A stretch of 36,342 nt of DNA from Planctomycetota bacterium (GTDB lineage: Bacteria > Planctomycetota > Planctomycetia > Pirellulales > Lacipirellulaceae). The position numbers were made by a program, and so were the translations under genes. The notes under the pieces are model-generated. The model searched no databases. It was not told the DNA's origin and saw nothing but the letters and a program-made list of their open reading frames with translations. This document shows, one piece after another, positions 8,222-16,382 of the stretch. Position 1 is the first letter of the stretch, and each line of letters opens with the position of its first letter. The stretch lies in assembly GCA_013152205.1 (NCBI GenBank), contig JAADGV010000092.1, forward strand, positions 1 through 36,342, given 5' to 3'.

Positions 8222-8227
8222 CCGCAA

Positions 8228-10243
8228 ATGATCGTCTCCCAAAACTGGCTGAAAGAATACGTCGATCTGCCGATGTCGGTTGACGAATTGACCGAACGGC
8301 TTACGCTGACGGGGCTTAATCTCGAAGGGGTCGAAAACGTCGACGACGATGTTGCTATCGATTTAGAAGTAACCAGCAATCGCCCCGACTGCTTGGGACA
8401 CCTCGGCGTTGCACGAGAAATCTCCGTGCTCTGGCAGCTAGACCTCAAAAAGCCGGCCCCCAAGCCCACGGCTGCGGGGCCAAGCGTCGATAGCCTAACT
8501 AGCGTTACGGTCGATTCCCCTGAGCTTTGTCCCCGCTACACGGCGCGGCTCATTCGCGGAGTAAAAATTGGCCCCAGCCCTGCTTGGCTAGCCGATCGGC
8601 TACGCTCGTTGGGAATCGCCGTGATCAACAACGTGGTCGACATTTCCAATTTCGTGATGATGGAATGTGGCCAGCCGCTGCATACCTTCGACTTCGCAAA
8701 AATCGCTGGCCAGAAGATCGTCGTCCGCAAGTCGAAGCCCGGCGAGAAGTTCACCGCCATCAACCACCAAGAGTACGAGCTAGAGCCAGGCACCTGTGTG
8801 ATTGCCGATGCCGAGCGTGCCGTCGCCTTGGCGGGTGTCATGGGGGGTGCCGATACCGAAGTCTCTGACCACACAACCGACATCCTGGTCGAAGCGGCCG
8901 ATTTCGCACCGCTGTCCGTTCGCAATACGGCCCGCCGACACAATTTGCCCAGCCCTTCGTCCTATCGGTTCGAACGTGGCGTCGACCCCGAGGCGATCGA
9001 TTGGGCCAGCCGCCGCTGTTGCGAACTTATCCTTCAGCTAGCCGGCGGTGAACTCGCAGCCAACGTAATCGATGTCGCCGAGCCAGCCGAAGCACGACCT
9101 ACCATCAAACTCCGCTTCACGGAACTCCCTCGCGTACTTGGCATCGAAATCCCGTCGGATACCGTCCAAAAAATCCTTACCGACCTGGGGTGTGCAGAAA
9201 CGCACATTTGCGACCATTGCATCAAAGTCACGCCGCCAAGCTGGCGTGCCGATCTCACGCGCGAAATCGATCTCATTGAAGAGGTCGCACGCATCCACGG
9301 CTACGAGCAAATTCCCGAAGACACGGGCGTGAAGATGGTTGCTTCCACCCGTAGCCGCGAAGACCGCGTCCTCGAGCAGACCCGCGCCATGCTAACCGCC
9401 ACGGGTTTCGACGAGGCGATGACCATCAGCGCCATCGACCGCAGTTGGGTCGACCTATTTCGTCCTTGGTCAGAAGCCGATCCGCTGGTCACCAGCACCC
9501 CGGTTCTTCGCCGCGCAAATTGCCTGCGCCAGACTCTGGTACCAAGCCTACTTTCCGCCCGACGAACGAACGAAACACTCTCGAACCCGATCATCGAACT
9601 GTTCGAGATTGCGGATATCTACCTGCCCCAAGCAGGCGAATTACCCGACCAACGTCGCATGTTGGGTTTAAGCAGCGGCAGCGGATTTCTTGAGCTAAAA
9701 GGGGTTATCGAAGCGTTGGTCGCCGCCATAGCGCCGGATGCACAACTCACGGCCATCGAATACAGCGCCCAACTGTTTACAGCAAAACGCGGAGCAGAGC
9801 TAAGCCTCGCTGGTCGCAAATTAGGCTTTCTCGGCGAAGTTAGCACCTGGGGCCTCAAACAATTCGACCTGCGAGACAACACTACGGTCGCCGAAATCGA
9901 CCTCGGCGTACTCGTTGACGCTGCGATCGAGATCCGCAAAGTCGTGCCGCTTTCGCCCTACCCGCCCGTAGGACGCGATCTCAACGTCGTGGTCGACGAA
10001 AAGGTCTGCTGGGCCGATGTCGAGCGACTCGTACGCACAGGGTGCGAGTCGCTACTCGAAAACATCGCTTTCCAAGAAGTTTATCGCGACGACGAAAGAC
10101 TCGGTAAAGGCAAGAAAAGCCTCCTCTTTAGCATCCAACTTCGCTCAGCCGAGCAAACCCTTACCAACGAACAGGCCGACGAGGTACGCGACAACATTAT
10201 CGCTGCACTTGCCAAAGAACTCGGAGGCCAACTGCGGGCATAA
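8228..10243 (+). CDS. pheT: Phenylalanyl-tRNA synthetase beta subunit, short form without tRBD
   Basis: The product is 671 residues; typical bacterial PheT is about 800. It begins MIVSQNWLKEYVDLP and runs almost directly from VEN at about residue 37 into DLEVTSNRPDCLGHLGVARE, so the N-terminal EMAP/OB tRNA-binding domain that normally interrupts this point is absent. The B3/B4 editing domain follows at about 100-270 (MECGQPLHTFDF, RFERGVDPEA), then B5 at about 280-360 (IDLIEEVARIHGYEQIP), the core, and a C-terminal FDX-ACB domain from PPVGRDLNVVV that holds the tRNA anticodon stem. No ribosome site is visible before the ATG. Confidence 0.96.
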   Translation: MIVSQNWLKEYVDLPMSVDELTERLTLTGLNLEGVENVDDDVAIDLEVTSNRPDCLGHLGVAREISVLWQLDLKKPAPKPTAAGPSVDSLTSVTVDSPELCPRYTARLIRGVKIGPSPAWLADRLRSLGIAVINNVVDISNFVMMECGQPLHTFDFAKIAGQKIVVRKSKPGEKFTAINHQEYELEPGTCVIADAERAVALAGVMGGADTEVSDHTTDILVEAADFAPLSVRNTARRHNLPSPSSYRFERGVDPEAIDWASRRCCELILQLAGGELAANVIDVAEPAEARPTIKLRFTELPRVLGIEIPSDTVQKILTDLGCAETHICDHCIKVTPPSWRADLTREIDLIEEVARIHGYEQIPEDTGVKMVASTRSREDRVLEQTRAMLTATGFDEAMTISAIDRSWVDLFRPWSEADPLVTSTPVLRRANCLRQTLVPSLLSARRTNETLSNPIIELFEIADIYLPQAGELPDQRRMLGLSSGSGFLELKGVIEALVAAIAPDAQLTAIEYSAQLFTAKRGAELSLAGRKLGFLGEVSTWGLKQFDLRDNTTVAEIDLGVLVDAAIEIRKVVPLSPYPPVGRDLNVVVDEKVCWADVERLVRTGCESLLENIAFQEVYRDDERLGKGKKSLLFSIQLRSAEQTLTNEQADEVRDNIIAALAKELGGQLRA

Positions 10244-10338
10244 ACCGTAAAATGTCCTTTTTTGCCTAAGGAGTAACTTTTTCTGCTCCTCGGGAATCAG
10301 CGGTTGAGAAATCCCCTTGAACAAGTAATGATATCGCT

Positions 10339-11955
10339 ATGTCTGAACACCCCCAAACGATTCCCCAATTACTAGCGGCAACGGTTGCTGCCAGGGCTGA
10401 CCATCAGGCCTTGGGTACCATTGTCGATGGAAAGCTGTCGTGGCGAACCTGGGCAGAAATCGATGCCGATGTGCAGCGACTCGCGCAGGCAATGCTATCT
10501 GCCGACATCCAGAATGGCGACCGAGTCATTCAAGTTGCGGCCAACAGCTACGAATGGGTGATCGCCGATCTTGCTATCCATGTTATTGGCGCAGTGCATG
10601 TTCCGTTGCATGTTAGTCTTTCCGAGGCGCAGATCGTCGACCACTCGGGCGATAGCGGAGCAAAGCTTGCTTTCTTATCTGCCGAAGCTTGCGAAAACGC
10701 CGCCAACAAACTTGAGTCGTTGCTAAAAGTGGTCTACTACGGTAAGCCAGCCAATGCCGAGCAATACAATGGTAGCTCATCGGTCGTATCGCTTAACAAG
10801 TTTGTCGAGAGCGCGCCTGGCGACCAGACGCCTACCCCTCCTCAAGCCAACGACATGGCCACCCTGCTCTACACCTCTGGCACAACAGGCACTCCCCGTG
10901 GCGTTATGCTCAGCCACGACAACATCGTCACCAACACGATTGCAACCGACGGAATGATCGAAGGGAACCCCGACGATGTTCGTCTCGGCTTCCTCCCGCT
11001 TAGCCACATCTATGCTCGAACTTGCGATCTCTACGGTTGGTTGCATATTGGCTCGAAGTTAGCCCTTGCCGAAAGCAAAGAGACGGTCGTTCGCGATTGC
11101 CAAATCGTAAAACCGACCGTCATCAATGGGGTGCCCTACTTCTACCAGAAGATCGCCCGACTAGAAGGTCTCCGAGAGATACTTGGCGGCAATCTCAAGT
11201 ACTGCTTCTGCGGCGGTGCGGCTGTGGCCCCCGAAGTACAGAAACTTTTCACCGCCCAAGGGCTGCCTTTGTTGCCCGGCTATGGATTAACCGAGTCCTC
11301 CCCCGTGGTTAGCATTAGCACCCTCGAAAACTACCTGCCTGGCACCGTTGGGCTTCCGATCCCCGATGTCGAGGTGCGTATCAACGACTCGGGAGAAATC
11401 TTAGTCCGTGGCCCCAACGTCATGCTTGGCTACTGGCAAAACGAGGAAGCAACCAACGAAGTGATTATCGATGGCTGGCTCTATACGGGCGACCTCGGCG
11501 AATTCGACGAGGGCGGTAATCTTCGCATTGTCGGCCGAGAGAAAGAAATCATCGTTTTGATGACCGGCAAAAATGTTTCGCCCACTCGCGTCGAGCAAAT
11601 GCTTGTCGCCTCTCCGTTGGTCGAACTTTCCTGTGTCGTAGGCGACAGTCGCAAATGCCTCGGCGCGTTGATTGTGCCCAACGAGGATGCACTCCGCAAG
11701 GAAATTGAAAAACTCGACATCAACGTCGAGTCGCACAGTCAGGCGGTTGACCACCCTCGCGTCATCGAGCTTTTCCGTCAGGAACTCGCCCGCGTACAGA
11801 CCGATGCCAGCCACGAAGAGCATGTCGGCCCTTTCTTGCTCCTCAATCGCACCTTCTCTGCCGAAGAGGGCGAAATGACTGCCAAACTCAGTCTCCGGCG
11901 AAAAACGATCGAAGCCAACTTCGCCAGTCAAATCGACGCCATGTACGCCAGCTAA
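10339..11955 (+). CDS. AMP-forming acyl-CoA synthetase, long-chain type
   Basis: The product is 538 residues. The signature YTSGTTGTPRG at 178-188 binds ATP phosphates. GYGLTESSP and YTGDLGEFDEGGNLRIVGREKE follow, with IIVLMTGKNVSP at the hinge to the C-terminal lid. The type resembles long-chain fatty acid CoA ligases (the FAA1/COG1022 group): fatty acid plus ATP to acyl-AMP, then acyl-CoA. It is slightly shorter than many of that group, and the substrate is not certain. It follows pheT by 95 bases but ends in its own terminator at 11974-11997. No strong ribosome site is seen. Confidence 0.88.
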   Translation: MSEHPQTIPQLLAATVAARADHQALGTIVDGKLSWRTWAEIDADVQRLAQAMLSADIQNGDRVIQVAANSYEWVIADLAIHVIGAVHVPLHVSLSEAQIVDHSGDSGAKLAFLSAEACENAANKLESLLKVVYYGKPANAEQYNGSSSVVSLNKFVESAPGDQTPTPPQANDMATLLYTSGTTGTPRGVMLSHDNIVTNTIATDGMIEGNPDDVRLGFLPLSHIYARTCDLYGWLHIGSKLALAESKETVVRDCQIVKPTVINGVPYFYQKIARLEGLREILGGNLKYCFCGGAAVAPEVQKLFTAQGLPLLPGYGLTESSPVVSISTLENYLPGTVGLPIPDVEVRINDSGEILVRGPNVMLGYWQNEEATNEVIIDGWLYTGDLGEFDEGGNLRIVGREKEIIVLMTGKNVSPTRVEQMLVASPLVELSCVVGDSRKCLGALIVPNEDALRKEIEKLDINVESHSQAVDHPRVIELFRQELARVQTDASHEEHVGPFLLLNRTFSAEEGEMTAKLSLRRKTIEANFASQIDAMYAS

Positions 11956-11973
11956 CCCAACTTTCTGTAATAG

Positions 11974-11997
11974 CCGCAGGCGGAAGCCGCGGTTTTT
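11974..11997 (+). terminator. Intrinsic terminator after the acyl-CoA synthetase gene
   Basis: CCGC, a bulged A, GGC, the tetraloop GGAA, GCC and GCGG form a 7-bp GC stem followed immediately by TTTTT (11993-11997), 19 bases after the stop codon. It is the clearest intrinsic terminator in the window. Confidence 0.8.
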
Positions 11998-12098
11998 CCA
12001 AGCTCGCCCACGGCTTCTATCTGCTCCAGCATGGTTTTACCATTCTCTTGCCCTGGGCCATCAAAATCGTCGCAACCGTTACTACCCTGGCCGCTTCT

Positions 12099-12127
12099 TT
12101 GACCGAGGGCCCTGCGCGACCTATATA
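12099..12127 (+). promoter_or_regulatory. Probable sigma-70 promoter of the coiled-coil gene
   Basis: TTGACC (12099-12104), exactly 17 bases, then TATATA (12122-12127). Transcription would start near 12134, upstream of both candidate start codons of the next gene. Together with the terminator just before, it marks a new transcription unit. Confidence 0.6.
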
Positions 12128-12231
12128 CCCTTGGAGAACTATACTCTGCGCACTCTCACACCCTGGCAGGCGGTGTGATTCCCTGTGCTTTGCTTCATCG
12201 CTTTGCACTGGCAACTTCGGCAAAACTGATC

Positions 12232-14157
12232 ATGGAAGAACCTACAGACAGGACAATCTCAGGGGCCGATCGGTCCGAGAAAACAGCAGAGACGCTGCGC
12301 TCACTCCGAAACCAAGCAGACCAGGTACTACACAATCATCGTGAGCGACTTTCTTCGATCGAGTCAGCGCTCAACGAGCAGCTTAAAGAAATCGCCGGCG
12401 AGCTTGCCCACGACCATACGGCCTGCGAAATAGAAACCGCCGCTTTTCAACAACAGCACGAAGAACTCGATCGCTATCGGCAGTCTCTGAGCCAAGCCGA
12501 AGAAGAAATTACAAATCTGCGCAATCAGCTTGCGTCCAACTCCGGCGAACGAGATGCCAAGCTAGCAGAAAACGTGGGAGAGTTGGAACAGCTTCGACAG
12601 CAGTGCCAACAAGAGAGTCAGCAGCTTCAGCAGCTCGCCGTCGAGATTCATCAGCTTCAGGCAGACCTCTCCGCTGCCGACGGAATGGCCGAGGATCTAT
12701 GCCAACAACTGGCCACGCTCTCAGAAGAACGAGAGTCTGAGGCTTCGAATGCGACCGAGCAGATCAAGCAGTTAGCTGCTGATTTAGAAAAAAGCCAAAC
12801 GTCACTTGCCGCCACCGAAGCCGAATCGCAAGCGTTGCGAGACCAACAAACGTCGGAAGCAAGTGGCCATGAAAACCAACTTGCCACACAAGCCGAAGAA
12901 CGGGCAAAGCTAGAGCAGCAATGCCAACAAAACGAAGCCGAAATCGAAAGACTTGCCAGTGAACTAGAAAATGCTCGCGAGAAAACCAGCCAGGCCCTCT
13001 ACGAACGAGACTGCTTGGCCGAAGAGCTACAGGCCGCGAAAACGAATATCGAGGAAGCTCATTCCCGCGAAAACGAGCAAAGTCTAGCCGGACAACAACA
13101 GCTTGCTGAGATCGAGCAGCGCCATGCCGAAGTAGAATCTCAACGGCTAGTACTCGAGCAACAACTAGTCGAGGCAGAAGAAAAACACCGTCAAGACCAG
13201 CAAGCGTTAGAAGTTACTGAAACCAATACCGAGAAAGTTGTCGCCTCGTTGCGAGATGCCGAACAATGTATCTTAGATCTCTCAAACAATACGGAGCTAA
13301 AAGACGAACTCGATCAAAGCAACCGTAAATTCGAGTTGGTACTAAAGGACGTACAAAAACTCAAACACGAGAATGCCGAACTTGTCGAAGAGCTTGCCCA
13401 ACGCCCCGAGGCCGACGATCACGAATCGCCCGAACTGGTCAGTCTCCGATCCGAACGCGACGTGCTTGCCAGCCGAGTTGCCGAATTAGAAAATACGCCG
13501 CCCGCCGTTTCAGACACACAACAGGAAGTTGAAGATTTACAGCGTCGTTTCGAACTTGCGATCGAAGACCTTCGCGACCTCAAGCAAGAAAATGAATCGT
13601 TGCGCACGCAGGCCGAAGCCACCCCTGTGAGTGCCGCGCCCAGTCAAGCCACCGAGGGACTCGATTGGCAAGCCCAAAAAGCTCGACTCCTGGCGGAACT
13701 CGAAGCCGAAGAAAGCGGGATCGCCCCGACTCCCGAACGTCGCGAAGAACTCGCGACGATCGAAGGCACCATCTCTATCACCGATCGTATGGTCGCCGAA
13801 AAAGATCAAGAAATTAACGCCCTGAAAGCACAGCTAGACTCGGCTACCGATAGCAATCAACCTTCTCAAGAAGACGTTCAACAGGCAGCCATCGAAGAGC
13901 TGTTCGACCGAGACGATCTCATCCAAGCCGAGCGTACCCGCTTAGAGCAAGTTCAACGAGAGTGGAAAGATAAGCTACGCGACGCCGAACTAGAAATGTC
14001 TGTGCAACGCGCCACGCTCGCCCGCGAAAAAGCCGCGCTCGAAGAAAAATTGGCCAACCTGCAAGAGCGAAGCCCCGAGAGCGAAGAAGTCGACGACGGA
14101 AAGCCGCGACGCCGTTGGCTATCGGCCTTGGGGCTAAAAAACGACGAGGACGAATAA
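12232..14157 (+). CDS. Long coiled-coil protein of unknown function
   Basis: The product is 641 residues from ATG 12232. An in-frame GTG at 12175 would add 19 residues; I prefer the ATG because the added stretch looks unlike the rest. Nearly the whole protein from about residue 15 to 620 is Glu, Gln, Leu and Ala-rich with heptad spacing, as in long parallel coiled coils. Breaks occur near 410 (Pro-rich PEADDHESPEL) and 490 (TPVSAAPSQATEG). The C-terminal end is basic then acidic (RRRWLSALGLKNDEDE). There is no signal peptide, transmembrane segment or Walker motif, so it is not an SMC ATPase; it could be a scaffold or cytoskeletal filament protein. It has its own promoter and is convergent with the next gene. 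Confidence 0.85.
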   Translation: MEEPTDRTISGADRSEKTAETLRSLRNQADQVLHNHRERLSSIESALNEQLKEIAGELAHDHTACEIETAAFQQQHEELDRYRQSLSQAEEEITNLRNQLASNSGERDAKLAENVGELEQLRQQCQQESQQLQQLAVEIHQLQADLSAADGMAEDLCQQLATLSEERESEASNATEQIKQLAADLEKSQTSLAATEAESQALRDQQTSEASGHENQLATQAEERAKLEQQCQQNEAEIERLASELENAREKTSQALYERDCLAEELQAAKTNIEEAHSRENEQSLAGQQQLAEIEQRHAEVESQRLVLEQQLVEAEEKHRQDQQALEVTETNTEKVVASLRDAEQCILDLSNNTELKDELDQSNRKFELVLKDVQKLKHENAELVEELAQRPEADDHESPELVSLRSERDVLASRVAELENTPPAVSDTQQEVEDLQRRFELAIEDLRDLKQENESLRTQAEATPVSAAPSQATEGLDWQAQKARLLAELEAEESGIAPTPERREELATIEGTISITDRMVAEKDQEINALKAQLDSATDSNQPSQEDVQQAAIEELFDRDDLIQAERTRLEQVQREWKDKLRDAELEMSVQRATLAREKAALEEKLANLQERSPESEEVDDGKPRRRWLSALGLKNDEDE

Positions 14158-14249
14158 CCATTGGTTACTCAAACAAAAAACAACCATTCCACTTGACGAG
14201 CAACTGCCCAATTTACGATCCCAAGAGTCGCTTAACCCCAAGGCGGATT

Positions 14250-14300
14250 CGTTAGCGGTGTCGGCCACGACATCCTCCCGCAGAACACTCTTGCGAACAG
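14250..14300. repeat. Direct repeat of about 50 bp, first copy
   Basis: The run from GTTAGCG through CACGACATCCTCCCGCAGAA to GCGAACAG recurs at 18585-18634, nearly identical apart from a few bases near the left end. It lies between two convergent genes. Read on the minus strand both copies have an open frame (VRKSVLREDVVA), which may hint at a decayed coding fragment. Confidence 0.7.
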
Positions 14301-14313
14301 AAATTGGTAAAAC

Positions 14314-14340
14314 GCTCTAGCCCAGGTTTCTCACCAGCAT
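14314..14340. repeat. Short CTAGCCC...TTTCTCACCAG repeat, first copy
   Basis: CTAGCCCAGGTTTCTCACCAG recurs at 28716-28736 with two changes. Both copies lie between convergent gene pairs, suggesting a shared 3'-end element. No stem with a U tract is seen. Confidence 0.5.
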
Positions 14341-14375
14341 CGTCAGATAAAGCACTGACTACCGCACCTACTCAT

Positions 14376-15764
14376 TCAGGCCCAATCTCGTACCGGACGG
14401 GTACGCATACGGTTTGCCTTTTCGTCGTTGGTGAATTCCTCTTTTTCAGGATCCCAGGCCAGCTTCTTGCCCATATTCTTGATGGCAATGTTCCACAGGT
14501 GGCAGACGCTGGCCGTGCGATGCCCCACTTCAACCGGCTCAAGCGGTTCTTCTCGGGTCTTCACGCTGTCAAGAAAATTGCGGACATGATCGGCGTAAAA
14601 ATTGCCCGGTTTTTCGAATGTTCGTTCTGAATTCGAGACCGGCAGATGGATTTCGTCCGAGCCGATCACGTCGGTCTCCAACGATTTCGAAGAAGCCTTA
14701 AACTTTCCTCCCGAGAGAACAAATTCGATCCACCCTTCGGTTCCCTCAAACCGCACGCCCATGTCTTTGTTCGAGCTCTCGCAAATCAACTCGACCCCAT
14801 TGGCATAACTCGCACGGATTTTCGATTCTAGTGCCGTGTTGAACAGACTCCCTTCGGCAAGCCACTTGGCGTCTATTCCCTCAACCTCGACCGGCCCAGT
14901 CAGACTCGAGCCGTTTCCCCACTGGGCAATGTCAATCGCGTGGGCACCCAGATTGGTGACCTGTCCACCCGAGTAGTCCAGGTTGAAGCGAAATTTGTAG
15001 ATACATCGTTTCTCGTGGTACGCAGCCTGAGGCGCCGGTCCCAGCCATCGATCGTAATCAAAACCATCGGGGACGGGCATCGGCTTCCAGCCCGGGCCGG
15101 GCCCAACCTTGTTATTGTATCCAATGCGAACACGCATCGACTTGAGTTCGCCAATCCGTCCATTGAGAACCAACTCACAAGCATGTCGAGCCCTACAATG
15201 AGATCGATACTGGCTGGCCGTCTGCAAGATGCGACCATGCTCCCGTACCGCCTCGATCATGTCCTGGCCTTCTCCCAGAGTCAACGTGAGAGGTTTTTGG
15301 CAGAAAATGTCCTTGCCCGCCTTGGCTGCCATGATTGTCATCGGCGCGTGCCAATGATCGGGCACCACGATTGCTACGGCGTCGATATCGTCGCGTTCGA
15401 GTATTTCTTGGAAATCGTTGGTTGCGACAACTCCCTCATACGCGCCACCTTTTCGTTTATCTCCGTAGTATTGATTGGCAATTTTCAGAGCCGGTTCAAG
15501 CCCCATGACCGTCACTTCATCCCGATATCCGCCGCTGGCCCTGTTAACATCACAGATCGCGCGAATCTGCACGTCTTCGTTCTGCATGAACACCTTCATG
15601 TCAGGGATGCCGCGCGTGCCTAGACCTATCACACCAATATTGATCCGACCGCTTGGCGCTGAACGGCCAAACACCGAGCTAGGCAATACCCATGGCGCAC
15701 TCGCAACGAAAGCTGAGGTACCGGCAGCTTTTAGCAAAACTCGTCGATCTATTTTCTTGGTCAT
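14376..15764 (-). CDS. Tat-exported Gfo/Idh/MocA family oxidoreductase
   Basis: The product is 462 residues. A twin-arginine signal is at the N-terminus (R7, R8 in DRRVLLKAAG), then a hydrophobic stretch to about residue 30. A Rossmann NAD(P)-binding motif, GVIGLGTRG, lies at about 44-52. The EKP-type motif appears as CQKPLTLT with K157 and P158. VVPDHWHAPM at about 133-142 is typical of the planctomycete members. The C-terminal half is the alpha/beta substrate domain. Such proteins oxidise or epimerise sugars or inositol-like substrates, folded with cofactor before export; the substrate here cannot be told. It stands alone, convergent with the coiled-coil gene. Confidence 0.92.
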   Translation of the reverse strand: MTKKIDRRVLLKAAGTSAFVASAPWVLPSSVFGRSAPSGRINIGVIGLGTRGIPDMKVFMQNEDVQIRAICDVNRASGGYRDEVTVMGLEPALKIANQYYGDKRKGGAYEGVVATNDFQEILERDDIDAVAIVVPDHWHAPMTIMAAKAGKDIFCQKPLTLTLGEGQDMIEAVREHGRILQTASQYRSHCRARHACELVLNGRIGELKSMRVRIGYNNKVGPGPGWKPMPVPDGFDYDRWLGPAPQAAYHEKRCIYKFRFNLDYSGGQVTNLGAHAIDIAQWGNGSSLTGPVEVEGIDAKWLAEGSLFNTALESKIRASYANGVELICESSNKDMGVRFEGTEGWIEFVLSGGKFKASSKSLETDVIGSDEIHLPVSNSERTFEKPGNFYADHVRNFLDSVKTREEPLEPVEVGHRTASVCHLWNIAIKNMGKKLAWDPEKEEFTNDEKANRMRTRPVRDWA

Positions 15765-16079
15765 TCGATTTCTTCTTTCTTTTCACCGAAACCTTTTCAC
15801 CGAAACGAGGAACAAAACGCTCCTTGCTGGGTGGTGATTTCCGGCTTGGCAACTACGGCTCCATTAGAGCATATCGCTCACTCAAACCCAAAGGGTCCGG
15901 CAATATAGTCCCACCGTCTCGGTGAAGCAAAACACTCAAAAGATAAATGCTCTAGCCCCCCCTCAAAAAAATCTCGGCCGTTTCCGCAAGAAACACCCCC
16001 GGCCAAATTTAACAGTTGAAATTGGGCCACCACATCTGGGACAATAGCGATCAGCTTTTAGCCGTTAGCGATCAGTTTT
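15765..16079. other. Spacer with a small MITE and short direct repeats
   Basis: This is the left part of the spacer between divergent Gfo/Idh and folC genes. It holds the 86-bp element at 15867-15952, a GGCCG/CGGCC pair near 15975-16012 and TAGCGATCAG twice (16045-16054 and 16066-16075). I see no gene here. Confidence 0.5.
15867..15952. mobile_element. 86-bp MITE-like element with GAGCAT ends and TA flanks
   Basis: It begins GAGCATATCG and ends AGATAAATGCTC, the same terminal repeat as the element at 349-471 (GAGCA...TGCTC), and is flanked by TA at 15865-15866 and 15953-15954. The interior is unrelated to the larger element and only weakly self-complementary, so it is either a deletion derivative or a distant relative moved by the same transposase. 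Confidence 0.55.
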
Positions 16080-16382
16080 TTCGTCATTCGTCATTCAGAT
16101 TTCGTCATTTACAGCGCCCAAATGGACAATATTTTCCCCTTCCGCACTACAAATTCCGCATTCCGAACTCAATTCTGTCCACCTCAATGGGCCCCCCCCG
16201 CAATTCGTGCCAAAACGAACCCACCAAACACTACGATAGAAGCACCAACCGCCACAATTTTGTCCACTAAAGTCAACAAACCAACCAATCGCAAAGTCAA
16301 AACAACCGCTTTCGGCTTTCCGCTTTACTCCGTCCCCCCAGCCGCTCGCGGCTTAGCCAAATCATAAATCAAACATCCCCCC
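16080..16382 (+). repeat. Dispersed leader repeat of about 300 bp, copy before folC
   Basis: This matches the reverse complement of 34597-34910. The first 32 bases (16080-16111) match exactly. The last 200 or so (from the TGTCCACCTCAATGGG region to GCGGCTTAGCCAAATCATAA) are around 80-85% identical by eye; the part between has diverged. The plus strand is very poor in G. The repeat stops at the folC ATG, and its partner stops at the oleC ATG, both pointing into the gene. Open frames within it are not conserved between copies. Confidence 0.85.

Noticed and set aside
11401..11931. A 176-residue minus-strand open frame
   Set aside because: Shadow of the acyl-CoA synthetase gene on the other strand, with no ribosome site.
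12175..12231. GTG start of the coiled-coil protein
   Set aside because: The extra 19 residues differ in composition from the rest and no ribosome site is better than that of the ATG at 12232; not excluded.
14940..15623. A 227-residue plus-strand open frame
   Set aside because: Antisense shadow of the Gfo/Idh gene, in which the minus-strand motifs are clear.
16045..16075. A CRISPR-like pair of repeats
   Set aside because: Only two copies of a 10-base motif with an 11-base gap; no array and no cas genes.
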